NCBI RefSeq assembly: GCF_003312875.1
Contig: NZ_CP015163.1
Span: 4,774,001 to 4,838,000 of the forward strand
Source: Amycolatopsis albispora
GTDB taxonomy: Bacteria > Actinomycetota > Actinomycetes > Mycobacteriales > Pseudonocardiaceae
Direction: 5' to 3'
DNA: 64,000 bases
Shown: positions 17,374 through 29,081 of the stretch, piece by piece
Layout of the letters: every line of letters starts with the position of its first letter
Numbering within the stretch: the first letter of the stretch is position 1
Position numbers and translations under genes: made by a program
Notes under the pieces: generated by a model
What the model saw: the letters and a program-made list of their open reading frames with translations, nothing else
Told to the model about the DNA's origin: nothing
Database searches by the model: none

Positions 17374-19374
17374 CTCCCGGACCACGGTGACGATCTCGTC
17401 CATGATCTCGGTCAGTTCGTAGTCCTTCGGGGTGAACACCCTGGCGATGCCACGCTCGGTGAGCAGCTGGGCGTCGTCGGGCGGGATGATGCCGCCGACG
17501 ATCACCGGCACGTCACCGGCCCCGGCCGCGCGCAGGCCGTCGACCACCTCCGGCACCACCTCCAGGTGCGAGCCGGAGAGCACGGACAGCCCGATCACGT
17601 GCACGCCCTCCTGCACGGCGGCCGCCACGATCTGTTCGGGCGTGAGCCGGATGCCCTGGTAGATGACCTCGAACCCGGCGTCGCGCGCGCGCACGGCGAC
17701 CTGCTCGGCGCCGTTGGAGTGCCCGTCCAGGCCGGGCTTGCCGACCAGGATGCGCAGCCGCTCGCCGAGTTCGCCGCCGGTCTCCCTGACCCGCGTGCGC
17801 ACCCGCTCCAGCTGCTCACCGGACTCCCCGGAGCTGGACGCGGCGGTCACGCCGGTCGGCGCGCGGTACTCGCCGAAGACCTCCCGCAGCGCGCCCGACC
17901 ACTCCCCCGTGGTCACCCCGGCCGCCGCGCAGGCGAGCGTGGCGTCGAACAGGTTCTCGCTGGTCTTCGCGACCGCGCGCAGGTGCTCCAGCGAGCGCTC
18001 GACGGCCTCGCTGTCCCGCGTGGTCCGCCATTCCTCCAGCGCGGCGACGGCCTGCTTCTCGACCTCCGGGTCGATCGTCTCGATCGCCTTCGCGCCCTCG
18101 GCCTGCAGCGGGCTCGGCTCGGTGGTGTCGAACTTGTTCACCCCGACCAGCACCTGTTCGCCGGACTCCACCTTGCGCCGGTAGTCGGCGAAGGAGGCCA
18201 CCAGCTGCGACTTCATGTAGCCGCTTTCCACCGCGGCCACCGCACCACCCATGCCGAGCACCTGGTCGATCTCCTCGCGTGCCCCGGCCACGATCTCGTC
18301 CACCTTGGCCTGGATCACGTGTGAGCCGTCGAAGATGTCCTCGTACTCCAGCAGGTCCGTCTCGTAGGCGAGCACCTGCTGCATGCGCAGCGCCCACTGC
18401 TGGTCCCACGGCCGCGGCAGGCCGAGCGCCTCGTTCCACGCCGGCAACTGGATCGCGCGCGCCCGCGCACCACGCGAGAGCGACACGGCCAGCATCTCCA
18501 GCACGATCCGCTGCACGTTGTTCTCGGGCTGGGCTTCGGTCAGGCCCAGCGAGTTGACCTGCACGCCGTAACGCAGCCGCCGCGCCTTCGGGTCCTCGAC
18601 GCCGTAGCGCTCCCTGGTGATCTCGTCCCAGAGCGCGGTGAACGCGCGCATCTTGGACATCTCCTCGACGAACCGCACGCCGGCGTTGACGAAGAACGAG
18701 ATCCGCGCGACCACCTTGGCCATGTCGGACGGCTCCACCTGACCGGAGTCGCGCACCGCGTCGAGCACCGCGATCGCCGTGCACAACGCGTAGGCGACCT
18801 CCTGCGTCGGCGTCGCCCCGGCCTCCTGGAGGTGGTAGCTGCAGATGTTGATCGGGTTCCAGCGCGGCACGTGGTGCACCGTCCAGGCGATCATGTCGGT
18901 GATCAGCCGCAGGCTGGGGCCCGGCGGGAAGATGTAGGTCCCGCGGGAGAGGTACTCCTTGATGATGTCGTTCTGCGTGGTGCCGGTGAGCTTCGCCAGC
19001 ACCTCGTCCACATCGCGGCCTTCGGCCTCGGCCTGCTCCTTCGCCACGGTGACGTAGAGCGCGAGCAGCCACATGGCCGGCGCGTTGATGGTCATCGAGG
19101 TGTTCGCCTCGGCGAGCGGGATGCCGTCGAACAGCCGCCGCATGTCGCCGATGTGCGCCACCGGCACGCCGACCTTGCCGACCTCGCCCTTGGCGAGCTT
19201 GTGGTCGGCGTCGTAGCCGGTCTGCGTCGGCAGGTCGAAGGCCACGGACAGGCCGGTCTGCCCCTTGGCCAGGTTGCGCCGGTACAGCTCGTTCGACGCG
19301 GCGGCCGAGGAATGGCCGGCATAGGTGCGCATCACCCATGGCCGATCGCGTTCGCGGTCCGTCGGATAGGGCAC
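17356..19374 (-). CDS. meaA: Ethylmalonyl-CoA mutase (MeaA/Ecm), coenzyme B12-dependent
   Basis: A 672-residue single-chain acyl-CoA mutase. The catalytic barrel begins WVMRTYAGHSSAAASNELYR and contains LSVAFDLPTQTGYD; the C-terminal cobalamin domain has KPGLDGHSNGAEQVA (DxHxxG base-off motif). The signature VFGEYRAPTGV and the overall pattern fit ethylmalonyl-CoA mutase (Ecm, called MeaA in Streptomyces) better than methylmalonyl-CoA mutase; it converts ethylmalonyl-CoA to methylsuccinyl-CoA in C2 assimilation. The GTG at 19374 follows GGAGG by 5 nt. Other ethylmalonyl-pathway genes are not adjacent. Confidence 0.88.
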   Translation of the reverse strand: MPYPTDRERDRPWVMRTYAGHSSAAASNELYRRNLAKGQTGLSVAFDLPTQTGYDADHKLAKGEVGKVGVPVAHIGDMRRLFDGIPLAEANTSMTINAPAMWLLALYVTVAKEQAEAEGRDVDEVLAKLTGTTQNDIIKEYLSRGTYIFPPGPSLRLITDMIAWTVHHVPRWNPINICSYHLQEAGATPTQEVAYALCTAIAVLDAVRDSGQVEPSDMAKVVARISFFVNAGVRFVEEMSKMRAFTALWDEITRERYGVEDPKARRLRYGVQVNSLGLTEAQPENNVQRIVLEMLAVSLSRGARARAIQLPAWNEALGLPRPWDQQWALRMQQVLAYETDLLEYEDIFDGSHVIQAKVDEIVAGAREEIDQVLGMGGAVAAVESGYMKSQLVASFADYRRKVESGEQVLVGVNKFDTTEPSPLQAEGAKAIETIDPEVEKQAVAALEEWRTTRDSEAVERSLEHLRAVAKTSENLFDATLACAAAGVTTGEWSGALREVFGEYRAPTGVTAASSSGESGEQLERVRTRVRETGGELGERLRILVGKPGLDGHSNGAEQVAVRARDAGFEVIYQGIRLTPEQIVAAAVQEGVHVIGLSVLSGSHLEVVPEVVDGLRAAGAGDVPVIVGGIIPPDDAQLLTERGIARVFTPKDYELTEIMDEIVTVVRESRGLA

Positions 19375-19497
19375 GGGAACCTCCGACCAGTGCAGTGGGC
19401 GTTTCCGCGAGTGTACTCGCCGGTAACATAACCCGCCGAGCACTGTGACCGAAATCGGCGGGCGTCGCGGGCGGTTCACCCGATAGCCTCAACCACC

Positions 19498-20124
19498 GTG
19501 ACCTGGAGTGTGTACGGCAGCTATCTCGCGGTGGTGGTGGCGGTGGTGCTGGCCCCCGGGCCGGACACCATGGTGGTGCTGAAGAACTCGCTGGCCGGCG
19601 GGTTCCGCGGCGGCCTGGTCGCCAGTACCGGCATTCTCGTCGGCAACCTGGCGCAGGGCACCGCGGCGGCGCTCGGCCTCGGCGCGGTGATCGCGCACTC
19701 GCAGCCGCTGTTCCTCACGCTCAAGTGGCTCGGCGTCGCCTACCTCTGCTACCTGGGCTTCCAGGCGCTGCGTGGCGCGTGGAAGGGCGACTACCAGGCG
19801 CTCGACGAGGGCGAGCAGAGCAAGGCACGCGGCTTCCGGCGGTTCCGCGAAGGCTTCCTGTCCAACGTCACCAATCCGAAGGTGCTGATCCTCTACCTGT
19901 CGGTGCTGCCGCAGTTCCTCGACCCGGCGGTGACCACCACGCTGGACGCGCTGCTGCTCGCCTACACCGTGGGTGTGCTGGGCTTTCTCTGGCTGCTGGT
20001 GTTGTTGTTCTTCGTGCACCGGGTGCGGGTGTGGCTGCGGCGCCGCCGGGTCCGCCGCACGCTGGACGCGGTCACCGGCGGCGCGCTGATCGGCTTCGGC
20101 GGCCTGCTCGCCGCCGAAGCCTGA
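19498..20124 (+). CDS. LysE/RhtB-family amino-acid exporter
   Basis: A 208-residue membrane protein with about six helices and the family signature LAPGPDTMVVLKNSLAGGFRGG near the N-terminus, then SNVTNPKVLILYLSVLPQFL. It exports an amino acid or analogue; the substrate is unknown. The start is the GTG at 19498, divergent from the mutase gene (123-bp gap). Its stop lies 4 bp from the stop of the convergent oxidase-fold gene. Confidence 0.85.
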   Translation: MTWSVYGSYLAVVVAVVLAPGPDTMVVLKNSLAGGFRGGLVASTGILVGNLAQGTAAALGLGAVIAHSQPLFLTLKWLGVAYLCYLGFQALRGAWKGDYQALDEGEQSKARGFRRFREGFLSNVTNPKVLILYLSVLPQFLDPAVTTTLDALLLAYTVGVLGFLWLLVLLFFVHRVRVWLRRRRVRRTLDAVTGGALIGFGGLLAAEA

Positions 20125-20128
20125 GCGG

Positions 20129-20557
20129 TCACGCCTTGCGGTAGTCGGTGCTGAGCCAGCGCTCCGGGCGCATCCTGATCAGCACCGAGCCCTCGGCCTG
20201 GAAGTTCTCCGCGAAGAACTTCTCGCCCTCTTCCTGGCCCAGGTAGCGGATGGCGATCGCGCGGACCTCGTCGGCGGGCGCGGGCTCGTCGAAGCCGACC
20301 ACCGGCCCTTCCGCGGTCACGTACCGGTACGGCCAGTCCTCCACCTGCGCGGTGATGGCGAACCGCCCGGCCGCCTTGATCAGCTTGCCCTTGACCGAAT
20401 CGGGGCTGGTCCAGAGCAGGACCTCACCGCCGGGCCGGTAGCCGTACCAGATCGGCACGGCCAGCGGCGCGCGATCCGGGCGCTCGATCGCCACCACACC
20501 GACGTGGACCTCGGCGAGAAAGGCTTCGCGTTCCTCGGCGGTCATCGTGAACGACAT
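20129..20557 (-). CDS. Pyridoxamine 5'-phosphate oxidase-fold (split beta-barrel) protein
   Basis: A 142-residue flavin/F420-binding split-barrel protein. The N-terminal helix (MTAEEREAFLAEVHVGVVAIE) leads to the strand pair PLAVPIWYGYRPGGEVLLWTSPDS and SVKGKLIKAAGRFAITAQ, typical of PPOX-class proteins. The cofactor (FMN or F420) and substrate cannot be told from sequence. The start is the ATG at 20557. Confidence 0.78.
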   Translation of the reverse strand: MSFTMTAEEREAFLAEVHVGVVAIERPDRAPLAVPIWYGYRPGGEVLLWTSPDSVKGKLIKAAGRFAITAQVEDWPYRYVTAEGPVVGFDEPAPADEVRAIAIRYLGQEEGEKFFAENFQAEGSVLIRMRPERWLSTDYRKA

Positions 20558-20585
20558 CGGGTTCCCCTGTTCCCTCGTGGACGGG

Positions 20586-21863
20586 TCAAACGGCGCGGTC
20601 GGGGTCCCCCGCGACACGTTCGATGCGGGCCCCCAGCCGGTTCAGATTCTCCACGAAATGCGGGTAGCCGCGGTCGATGTGGAAGACGTCCCACACCTCG
20701 GTGACACCGTCGGCGCACAGCCCGGCCAGCACCAGCCCGGCGCCGGCGCGGATGTCGGAGGCCCAGACCGGTGCGCTGGAAAGCCGCTCGACGCCGCGGA
20801 CCACCGCGTGGTGGCCGTCGGTGCGGGCGTCCGCGGACAGCCGCACCATCTCCTCGATGAACCGGAACCGCGCCTCGTAGACGTTCTCGGTGATCATCGA
20901 GGTGCCGTCGGAGACCGCGGACAACGCCACCGCGAACGGCTGCAGGTCGGTCGCGAAGCCCGGGTAGGGCAGGGTCACCCAGTCCACCGCGGTCGGCCGC
21001 TCGGCCTGCACCACGCGGAAACCCTTGTCGTCGAAGGTGGTCACCTCGGCACCGGCCAGGCGCAGCTTGTCCAGCACCAGCTCCAGGTGGTGCGGGTTGA
21101 CCCCGCGCACGGTCAGGTCACCGCGCGTCATCGCGGCGGCGAAGGCCCAGGTGGCGCCCACGATCCGGTCGCCGATCACCTGGTGGCGGGTGGGGTGCAG
21201 CTGGTCCACGCCGTGCACGGTGAGCGTGGAGGTGCCGGCGCCCTCGATCTTGGCGCCCATCTCGGTGAGCATCTGGCAGATGTCGACCAGCTCCGGCTCG
21301 CGCGCGGCGTTGTCGATCACCGTGGTGCCCTCGGCCAGCACGGCCGCCATCAGGATGTTCTCGGTGGCGCCGACGCTCGGGAAGTCCAGCCAGATCTGCG
21401 CGCCGTGCAGGCCCTCGGCCTCGGCGACCACGCAGCCGTGCTCGATGGTGCTGGTGGCACCCAGCTTGCGCAGGCCGTTCTGGTGCATGTCCAGCGGCCG
21501 CTGGCCGATCGCGTCACCGCCGGGCAGCGCCACCACGGCCTTGCGGAGCCTGCCGACCAGCGGGCCGAGCACGCAGACCGAGGCACGCAGCTTGCCCATC
21601 GCCGGCGAGTCGGCGCGGTGCGACAGCTCGGCGGGGGTGGTGATGCGCACCGTGCCGCCGTCCAGTTCCACCTCGCAGCCGACGCTGCGCAGCACGTCCG
21701 CCATCAGCGGCACGTCGAGGATCTGCGGGCAGTTGGTGATGGTGGTGGTGCCCTCGGCCAGCAGGGCCGCGGCCATCAGCTTGAGGACGCTGTTCTTCGC
21801 CCCCACCACGTCGACCTCACCGACCAGCCGGGCGCCGCCATGGACGTCGAAGTGCTCGCTCAT
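20586..21863 (-). CDS. murA: UDP-N-acetylglucosamine 1-carboxyvinyltransferase with Asp at the active-site Cys position
   Basis: A 425-residue enolpyruvyl transferase that adds enolpyruvate from PEP to UDP-GlcNAc, the first committed step of peptidoglycan synthesis. [16 protein letters not shown] holds the conserved Lys-Asn, and [11 protein letters not shown] is intact. The active-site loop reads [15 protein letters not shown], with Asp117 where most bacteria have the Cys alkylated by fosfomycin. The same Cys-to-Asp change is known in Mycobacterium tuberculosis MurA and explains intrinsic fosfomycin resistance, so resistance is predicted here. The start is the ATG at 21863; it is divergent from the adenosyltransferase gene. 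Confidence 0.95.
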   Translation of the reverse strand: MSEHFDVHGGARLVGEVDVVGAKNSVLKLMAAALLAEGTTTITNCPQILDVPLMADVLRSVGCEVELDGGTVRITTPAELSHRADSPAMGKLRASVCVLGPLVGRLRKAVVALPGGDAIGQRPLDMHQNGLRKLGATSTIEHGCVVAEAEGLHGAQIWLDFPSVGATENILMAAVLAEGTTVIDNAAREPELVDICQMLTEMGAKIEGAGTSTLTVHGVDQLHPTRHQVIGDRIVGATWAFAAAMTRGDLTVRGVNPHHLELVLDKLRLAGAEVTTFDDKGFRVVQAERPTAVDWVTLPYPGFATDLQPFAVALSAVSDGTSMITENVYEARFRFIEEMVRLSADARTDGHHAVVRGVERLSSAPVWASDIRAGAGLVLAGLCADGVTEVWDVFHIDRGYPHFVENLNRLGARIERVAGDPDRAV

Positions 21864-21933
21864 GGGCGCCAATAATGCCTGCCGCGCAAGGAGCACCGGT
21901 GAACGGGTCGGCTCGCAGGCTAACCTCGGCGGT

Positions 21934-22512
21934 ATGCCTGTACGGATCAACCGCGTCTACACCAAGGTCGGCGACAACGGCACGACCGCGCTCGGTGACG
22001 GCTCCCGGGTGCCGAAGACCTCGGCGCGCCTCGGCGCCTACGCCGACGTCGACGAGACGAACTCGGTGCTCGGGCTGGCGATGGCCGTCGGCGGCCTGCC
22101 GGACGAGCTCACCGACGTGCTGCGGGCGGTGCAGAACGATCTGTTCGACGTGGGCGCGGACCTGTGCGCGCCGGTGGTGGAGGACCCGCCGTACCCGCCG
22201 CTGCGCATCACCGAGGCGTACGTGGAACGACTGGAAGGCTGGTGCGACTCGTTCAACGAGCGGGTGCCGAAGCTGACGTCGTTCATCCTGCCCGGCGGCA
22301 CCCCGGGCGCGGCTTTCCTGCACCAGGCGCGCACGGTGGCGCGGCGGGCGGAACGCTCGGGCTGGGCGCTCGTCGAAGCCGAGCCGGAGCGGACGAACGA
22401 GGTGGCGGTGAAGTACCTGAACCGCCTGTCGGACCTGCTGTTCATCCTGGCCCGCCTGGCAAATCCGGACGGCGACATCCTCTGGACCCCCGGCGGCGCG
22501 GACCGCCCGTAG
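21934..22512 (+). CDS. Cob(I)alamin adenosyltransferase, PduO type
   Basis: A 192-residue ATP:corrinoid adenosyltransferase of the PduO group. The N-terminal ATP-binding motif is [21 protein letters not shown]; later come [16 protein letters not shown] and the C-terminal RRAERSGW ... [17 protein letters not shown]. It makes adenosylcobalamin, the cofactor needed by the mutase at 17356-19374. The start is the ATG at 21934. A murA/adenosyltransferase pair facing apart also occurs near the atp operon of M. tuberculosis. Confidence 0.93.
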   Translation: MPVRINRVYTKVGDNGTTALGDGSRVPKTSARLGAYADVDETNSVLGLAMAVGGLPDELTDVLRAVQNDLFDVGADLCAPVVEDPPYPPLRITEAYVERLEGWCDSFNERVPKLTSFILPGGTPGAAFLHQARTVARRAERSGWALVEAEPERTNEVAVKYLNRLSDLLFILARLANPDGDILWTPGGADRP

Positions 22513-22621
22513 GCAGTGGCTGACCGGGCAGTGCTGGAAAACGGCTGGCAGCGAGGTCTGGCCGCGCAGTAGGCTCCGGCGCCGTCAGCATGATCCACTT
22601 GACGGAGCGAAGGGGTGCCCG

Positions 22622-22981
22622 GTGGTTCAGCAGGAGGCAACGCCGACCACCGTGCTGTGGCGGCCGACCGGCCCGGATGAGTTGGAACTCGTCCAGCAGT
22701 CCGGCTGGCGGGCCTGGCCACCCCGTCTCCCCGAGCAACCGATCTTCTACCCGGTGCTCAACGAGGAGTACGCGATCAAGATCGCCCGGGAGTGGAACGT
22801 CCCGCACAGCGGGGTCGGCTACGTCACGCGCTTCCGGGTCGAATCGGAGTTCCTGCGGCGTTATCCGGTGCAGCAGGCCGGTGGCCGGACCATTCTGGAG
22901 CTGTGGGTGCCGGCCGAGGAACTCGAGGAGTTCAACGCGCACCTGGTCGGCCCGATCGAGGTCGTGCACGAGTTCCGGTGA
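22622..22981 (+). CDS. Conserved actinobacterial protein of unknown function
   Basis: A 119-residue soluble protein (VLWRPTGPDELELVQQSGW ... FYPVLNEEYAIKIAREWNV ... VGYVTRFRVESEFLRRYPV ... ELWVPAEELEEFNAHLVGPI). I recall close relatives in Streptomyces and Amycolatopsis that are sometimes labelled 'ADP-ribosylation/crystallin J1', but no catalytic motif supporting that name is visible. The GTG at 22622 is preceded by GAAGGGG. Two long palindromes follow it, before the convergent DUF2550 gene. Confidence 0.75.
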   Translation: MVQQEATPTTVLWRPTGPDELELVQQSGWRAWPPRLPEQPIFYPVLNEEYAIKIAREWNVPHSGVGYVTRFRVESEFLRRYPVQQAGGRTILELWVPAEELEEFNAHLVGPIEVVHEFR

Positions 22982-23038
22982 GCCGGAAGCTCCGTCGAGG
23001 GTGGCAGCGGCCGAGCGCCACGTGATCCGGCTCGGAGG

Positions 23039-23093
23039 TGTCACGAATGTGGCTTTCGAGACGTCTGGCGTCTCGAAAGCCACATTCGTGACA
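23039..23093. repeat. Long palindromic repeat, copy 1
   Basis: Perfect 25-bp arms (23039-23063 and 23069-23093) around the 5-nt loop TCTGG. The outer part reads TGTCACGAATGTGGCTTTCG. Same family as the elements at 23168, 31665 and 36603. Lies between convergent genes. Confidence 0.95.
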
Positions 23094-23167
23094 TCGGGCC
23101 CACCCCTGCGGGCAAATTCCGCGGTCGCCGTATCGCACGGGTCGTGAACGGCGGCCGCCGGACCCCG

Positions 23168-23224
23168 TGAACACGAATGTGGCTTTCGGGGCGGAAAACG
23201 CTCCGAAAGCCACATTCGTGTTCA
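23168..23224. repeat. Long palindromic repeat, copy 2
   Basis: 26-bp arms (23168-23193 and 23199-23224) with one G-T pair around the loop GAAAA. It shares ACGAATGTGGCTTTCG with the other copies, but the outer bases are TGAAC instead of TGTC, and the inner stem is GGGCG. It ends 5 bp from the stop codon of the last gene of the atp operon, so it may act as its terminator. Confidence 0.95.
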
Positions 23225-23229
23225 GTCAG

Positions 23230-23661
23230 TCAGCCCCAGTGGACTCGGCGGCCCGGCGGGGCGGATTCCAGCCAGGACAGGAAACCGGTCAGCGCCCCCG
23301 GGCCCATCGCGATTTCGATCGGGTTCCCGCCGCCCAGATCGCAGCGGAGCACCTTCGAACCGGCGGGCACGGCATACGACTCGTACCCCTCCGGATCACG
23401 CCGGTCCGCGATCTCCAGGTTCTCCCGCCGGTACACCCGGTCCGGCTTCAGCCGCAGGCTCCACACCCGGTACCAGACGAACTCCTCGCCCTCGTACCGG
23501 CCGATCCCCAGGTGCCAGCCTTCCCGGCTGTCGTCCGGCCGCCAGCGCAGGGCGACGCTCACGCCACCCCCGCGCCGCATCCGGACCCACCGCAGCGCGT
23601 ACCAGACCGCGACCAGCAGCAGGACCAGCGGAAGCCACAAGACGATCAAACTGACGTCCAT
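23230..23661 (-). CDS. DUF2550 membrane-anchored protein
   Basis: A 143-residue protein with one N-terminal membrane helix (LIVLWLPLVLLLVAVWYALRW), a short Arg-rich stretch and a soluble domain containing WHLGIGRYEGEEFVWYRVWSL. It matches DUF2550, the family of M. tuberculosis Rv1312, which likewise lies directly after atpC. Function unknown. It is the last gene of the atp operon, 28 bp after atpC. Confidence 0.85.
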   Translation of the reverse strand: MDVSLIVLWLPLVLLLVAVWYALRWVRMRRGGGVSVALRWRPDDSREGWHLGIGRYEGEEFVWYRVWSLRLKPDRVYRRENLEIADRRDPEGYESYAVPAGSKVLRCDLGGGNPIEIAMGPGALTGFLSWLESAPPGRRVHWG

Positions 23662-23689
23662 GGCCGGCTCCCGCTCGTCGCCCGCTCGC

Positions 23690-24055
23690 TCAGGCCGTCT
23701 GCCCGGCCGCCCGCAGCCTGGCCGCCGCCCTGGTCCGCTCGGCCTCGTCCTCGGCCTGGAGCGCGGACCTGGCCTCGGCCACGTCGATCTCCTCGGCCAG
23801 CTCGGCCGACTCGGCCAGGATGATCACCGCGGTCGCCGTCACGGACAGGAAGCCGCCGTGCACCGCGGCCACGAAGGTCTCGCCGTCGGTGGTGTTCACC
23901 TTGACCACGCCGCCCTCGATCAGCTGACCGAGCACCGGCTCGTGGCCCGGCATGATGCCGATCTCACCTTCGGTGGTCTGGGCGACCACGAACGTGGCCT
24001 GGCCCGACCAGAGGCGACGCTCGACCGCGACAAGCTCAACGGACATCTCAGCCAC
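23690..24055 (-). CDS. atpC: ATP synthase F1 epsilon subunit
   Basis: A 121-residue epsilon subunit of the central stalk. The N-terminal beta-sandwich carries [39 protein letters not shown] and [19 protein letters not shown], followed by a shortened C-terminal helical region. The GTG at 24055 (VAEMSVE) was preferred because GAAGGAG lies 6 nt upstream; an in-frame ATG follows at 24046. It is separated from atpD by 127 bp containing a strong hairpin. Confidence 0.93.
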   Translation of the reverse strand: MAEMSVELVAVERRLWSGQATFVVAQTTEGEIGIMPGHEPVLGQLIEGGVVKVNTTDGETFVAAVHGGFLSVTATAVIILAESAELAEEIDVAEARSALQAEDEAERTRAAARLRAAGQTA

Positions 24056-24133
24056 GTGGCTCTCCTTCACATCGGGCGCGCTTGTTCATGAGTGTAATAG
24101 CAGGCCCGCCGCGCGCCGGTCCCGCTACCAGAA

Positions 24134-24170
24134 GGCGGGGCCGGAGTCCAATCAGGACTCCCACCCCGCC
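24134..24170 (-). terminator. Hairpin between atpD and atpC
   Basis: GGCGGGG (24134-24140) pairs with CCCCGCC (24164-24170) and GGAGTCC (24143-24149) with GGACTCC (24155-24161), with a 2-nt internal loop and a 5-nt apical loop. It lies inside the operon, with no U tract downstream, so it may be an attenuator or an mRNA-processing/stability element rather than a full terminator. Confidence 0.5.
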
Positions 24171-24182
24171 GTCGAGCGAGCA

Positions 24183-26554
<2,372 letters not shown>

Positions 26555-26560
26555 GGCGCT

Positions 26561-28201
26561 CTACTTCTTCGGGGCGGGCTTGTTGACCTTCACGGTCTCC
26601 TGCCCGACCTTGTCGGCGTCCATCGCTTCCGCCTCGGTCTCGACCAGGCTGTGGCCCTCCGAGGTGGTGAAGCCCTTCTTGTACTCCTCGATCGCGTCGG
26701 CGAGCGCCTTGGCGTCCTCGTCCTCGAACTGCTTCGTCTCGCGGATGCGGCCGAGGACGTCGGCGTGCTTGCGGCGGAGCGAGTCCATGAACTCGGTGTT
26801 GAACCGGCGCACGTCCTCGGTGGGCACCGAGTCGTAGTGGCCGTTGGTGCCCAGGTACACGATCGCGACCTGCTCCTCGGCGGGCAGCGGCGAGTACTGC
26901 GGCTGCTTGAGCAGCTCGTACAGCTTCTCACCGCGGTCCAGCTGCGCCTTCGAGGCGGCGTCGAGGTCGGAGGCGAAGGCGGCGAACGCCTTGAGCTCCT
27001 GGTACTGCGACAGGTCGATCCGGAGCGAACCGGAGACCTTCCGCATCGCCTTGATCTGCGCCGAACCACCCACGCGGGACACCGAGATGGTCACGTCGAC
27101 CGCCGGCCGCTGACCCGAGTTGAACAGGTCCGACTGGAAGAAGCACTGGCCGTCGGTGATCGAGATGACGTTCGTCGGGATGTAGGCCGACACGTCGTTG
27201 GCCTTGGTCTCGATGATCGGCAGCCCGGTCAGCGAACCGCCACCCAGCTCGTCCGACAGCTTCGCGCACCGCTCGAGCAGCCGCGAGTGCAAGTAGAAGA
27301 CGTCGCCGGGGAAGGCCTCGCGGCCCGGCGGGCGGCGCAGCAGCAGCGACAGCGCGCGGTAGGCGTCGGCCTGCTTCGACAGGTCGTCGAACACGATCAG
27401 GACGTGCTTGCCCTCGTACATCCAGTGCTGGCCGATCGCGGAACCGGTGTACGGCGCGATCCACTTGAAGCCGGCGGAGTCCGAGGCCGGGGCGGCGACG
27501 ATGGTGGTGTACTCCATCGCGCCGGCTTCCTCGAGGGACCGCTTCACCGACGCGATGGTGGAGCCCTTCTGGCCGACGGCGACGTAGATGCAGCGCACCT
27601 GCTGCTTCGGGTCGCCCGACTCCCAGTTGGCCTTCTGGTTGATGATCGTGTCCACGCAGACCGCGGTCTTGCCGGTCTTGCGGTCGCCGATGATCAGCTG
27701 GCGCTGACCGCGGCCGATCGGGGTCATCGCGTCGATCGCGGTGATGCCGGTCTGCAGCGGCTCCTTCACCGGCTGGCGCTCGACCACCGAAGCGGCCTTG
27801 ACCTCCAGCGGGCGGCGCTCGGGGGCGTCGATGTCACCCAGGCCGTCGAGCGGCTTGCCCAGCGGGTCCACCACGCGGCCGAGGTAGCCCTCGCCGACCG
27901 GGACCGACAGCACCTGGCCAGTCCGCTTGACCTGCTGGCCCTCCACGACCGTCTCCGAGTCACCCAGGATGGCGACACCGATCGACCGCGCGTCCAGGTT
28001 CAGCGCCACGCCGAGCACCCCGCCGGGGAACTCGAGCAGTTCGTTCGCCATGGTCGAGGGCAGGCCCTCGACGTGGGCGATACCGTCACCAGCGTCTACG
28101 ACGACGCCGACCTCTTCCCGGCTTACGTCCGGGGCGTAACTCGAGACGTAGTTCTCGATCGCGTGGGCGATCTCACCCGAGGAGATCGTCAGCTCCGCCA
28201 T
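26561..28201 (-). CDS. atpA: ATP synthase F1 alpha subunit
   Basis: A 546-residue non-catalytic nucleotide-binding subunit: Walker [17 protein letters not shown], preceded by [30 protein letters not shown] and [19 protein letters not shown] follow. The tail (residues about 515-546) is a charged extension common in actinobacteria. The ATG at 28201 (MAELTISS) was chosen over in-frame codons further upstream, which give no family similarity. Confidence 0.98.
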   Translation of the reverse strand: MAELTISSGEIAHAIENYVSSYAPDVSREEVGVVVDAGDGIAHVEGLPSTMANELLEFPGGVLGVALNLDARSIGVAILGDSETVVEGQQVKRTGQVLSVPVGEGYLGRVVDPLGKPLDGLGDIDAPERRPLEVKAASVVERQPVKEPLQTGITAIDAMTPIGRGQRQLIIGDRKTGKTAVCVDTIINQKANWESGDPKQQVRCIYVAVGQKGSTIASVKRSLEEAGAMEYTTIVAAPASDSAGFKWIAPYTGSAIGQHWMYEGKHVLIVFDDLSKQADAYRALSLLLRRPPGREAFPGDVFYLHSRLLERCAKLSDELGGGSLTGLPIIETKANDVSAYIPTNVISITDGQCFFQSDLFNSGQRPAVDVTISVSRVGGSAQIKAMRKVSGSLRIDLSQYQELKAFAAFASDLDAASKAQLDRGEKLYELLKQPQYSPLPAEEQVAIVYLGTNGHYDSVPTEDVRRFNTEFMDSLRRKHADVLGRIRETKQFEDEDAKALADAIEEYKKGFTTSEGHSLVETEAEAMDADKVGQETVKVNKPAPKK

Positions 28202-28256
28202 GTCCGTTCCCGCTCTCGCTTCGTTCTTGCCAGTGTGCAAAGTAGTTGTGCCAGGG

Positions 28257-29075
28257 CTAGGCCAGCTGGCGCCGCAGCGCGTCCAGCCTGCCCGCGGCCG
28301 TGCCGTCGATGACCTCGTCGCCGACCTTGACCTTCAGGCCGCCGATCAGGGACGCGTCCACCTCGACGTGCAACGCGATCGGCCGGGAGTAGATCCGCTG
28401 CAGCTTTTCGGCCAGCTGGCTCTGCTGCTCCTCGGACAGCTCGCTGGCGCTGGTCACGTACGCCACCGAGCGCTCACGCCGCTCGGCCGCCAGTGCCACC
28501 AGCTCGTCCAGCCCGAAGCTCACGCTCCGGCCGCGGTTGCGGAGCACGACCTGCTCGGTCAGCAACTGGACCACCGGGTCGACCTTGTCCGCGAACAGCG
28601 TGCGGACCAGGGTGCGCTTGGCCTCGGCGGGCGCGGCCTGCTCCGACAGCGCGCGCTCGAGCTCCGGCTGACCGGCCACGATCCGGGAGATCCGGAACAG
28701 CTGGTCCTCCACCGAGTCGAGGTTCCCGGCCTTTTCCGCGCTGGTCAGCAGCGCGGACCGGCCGAGCGACTCGAGCCCCTCGGTCAGCTCACGCGGGCTG
28801 GACCAGCGGTTGCCGGCCACCGCGTCGAGCACCGCCAGGGTCGGGGCGCTGATCTTGTTCCCGAGCAGCCCCCTGACCAGTTCCCGGCGTGCCTCCGGTG
28901 CGGCGGACCCGTCCGCGACCGCCCGGCGCAGGCCGAGTTCCCGGTCGAGCAGTGCCACCACGGCGAGCAGTTCCTCGCCGACAGCTGACGGGTCGGTGCC
29001 CGCCTCACCGAGGACCTCGCCGAGACGGGTCTCGGCGAGGTCAAGAGCCTCCCGGCTCGCAGCATGCAGCGTCAT
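28257..29075 (-). CDS. atpH: ATP synthase F1 delta subunit
   Basis: A 272-residue delta subunit of the peripheral stalk, longer than the roughly 180 residues of E. coli but usual for actinobacteria with separate atpF and atpH. The conserved C-terminal segment [20 protein letters not shown] appears here as [20 protein letters not shown]. Mycobacteria instead fuse a b-like domain to delta; that fusion is not present here. It lies 6 bp after atpF. Confidence 0.95.
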   Translation of the reverse strand: MTLHAASREALDLAETRLGEVLGEAGTDPSAVGEELLAVVALLDRELGLRRAVADGSAAPEARRELVRGLLGNKISAPTLAVLDAVAGNRWSSPRELTEGLESLGRSALLTSAEKAGNLDSVEDQLFRISRIVAGQPELERALSEQAAPAEAKRTLVRTLFADKVDPVVQLLTEQVVLRNRGRSVSFGLDELVALAAERRERSVAYVTSASELSEEQQSQLAEKLQRIYSRPIALHVEVDASLIGGLKVKVGDEVIDGTAAGRLDALRRQLA

Positions 29076-29081
29076 GCGTCT

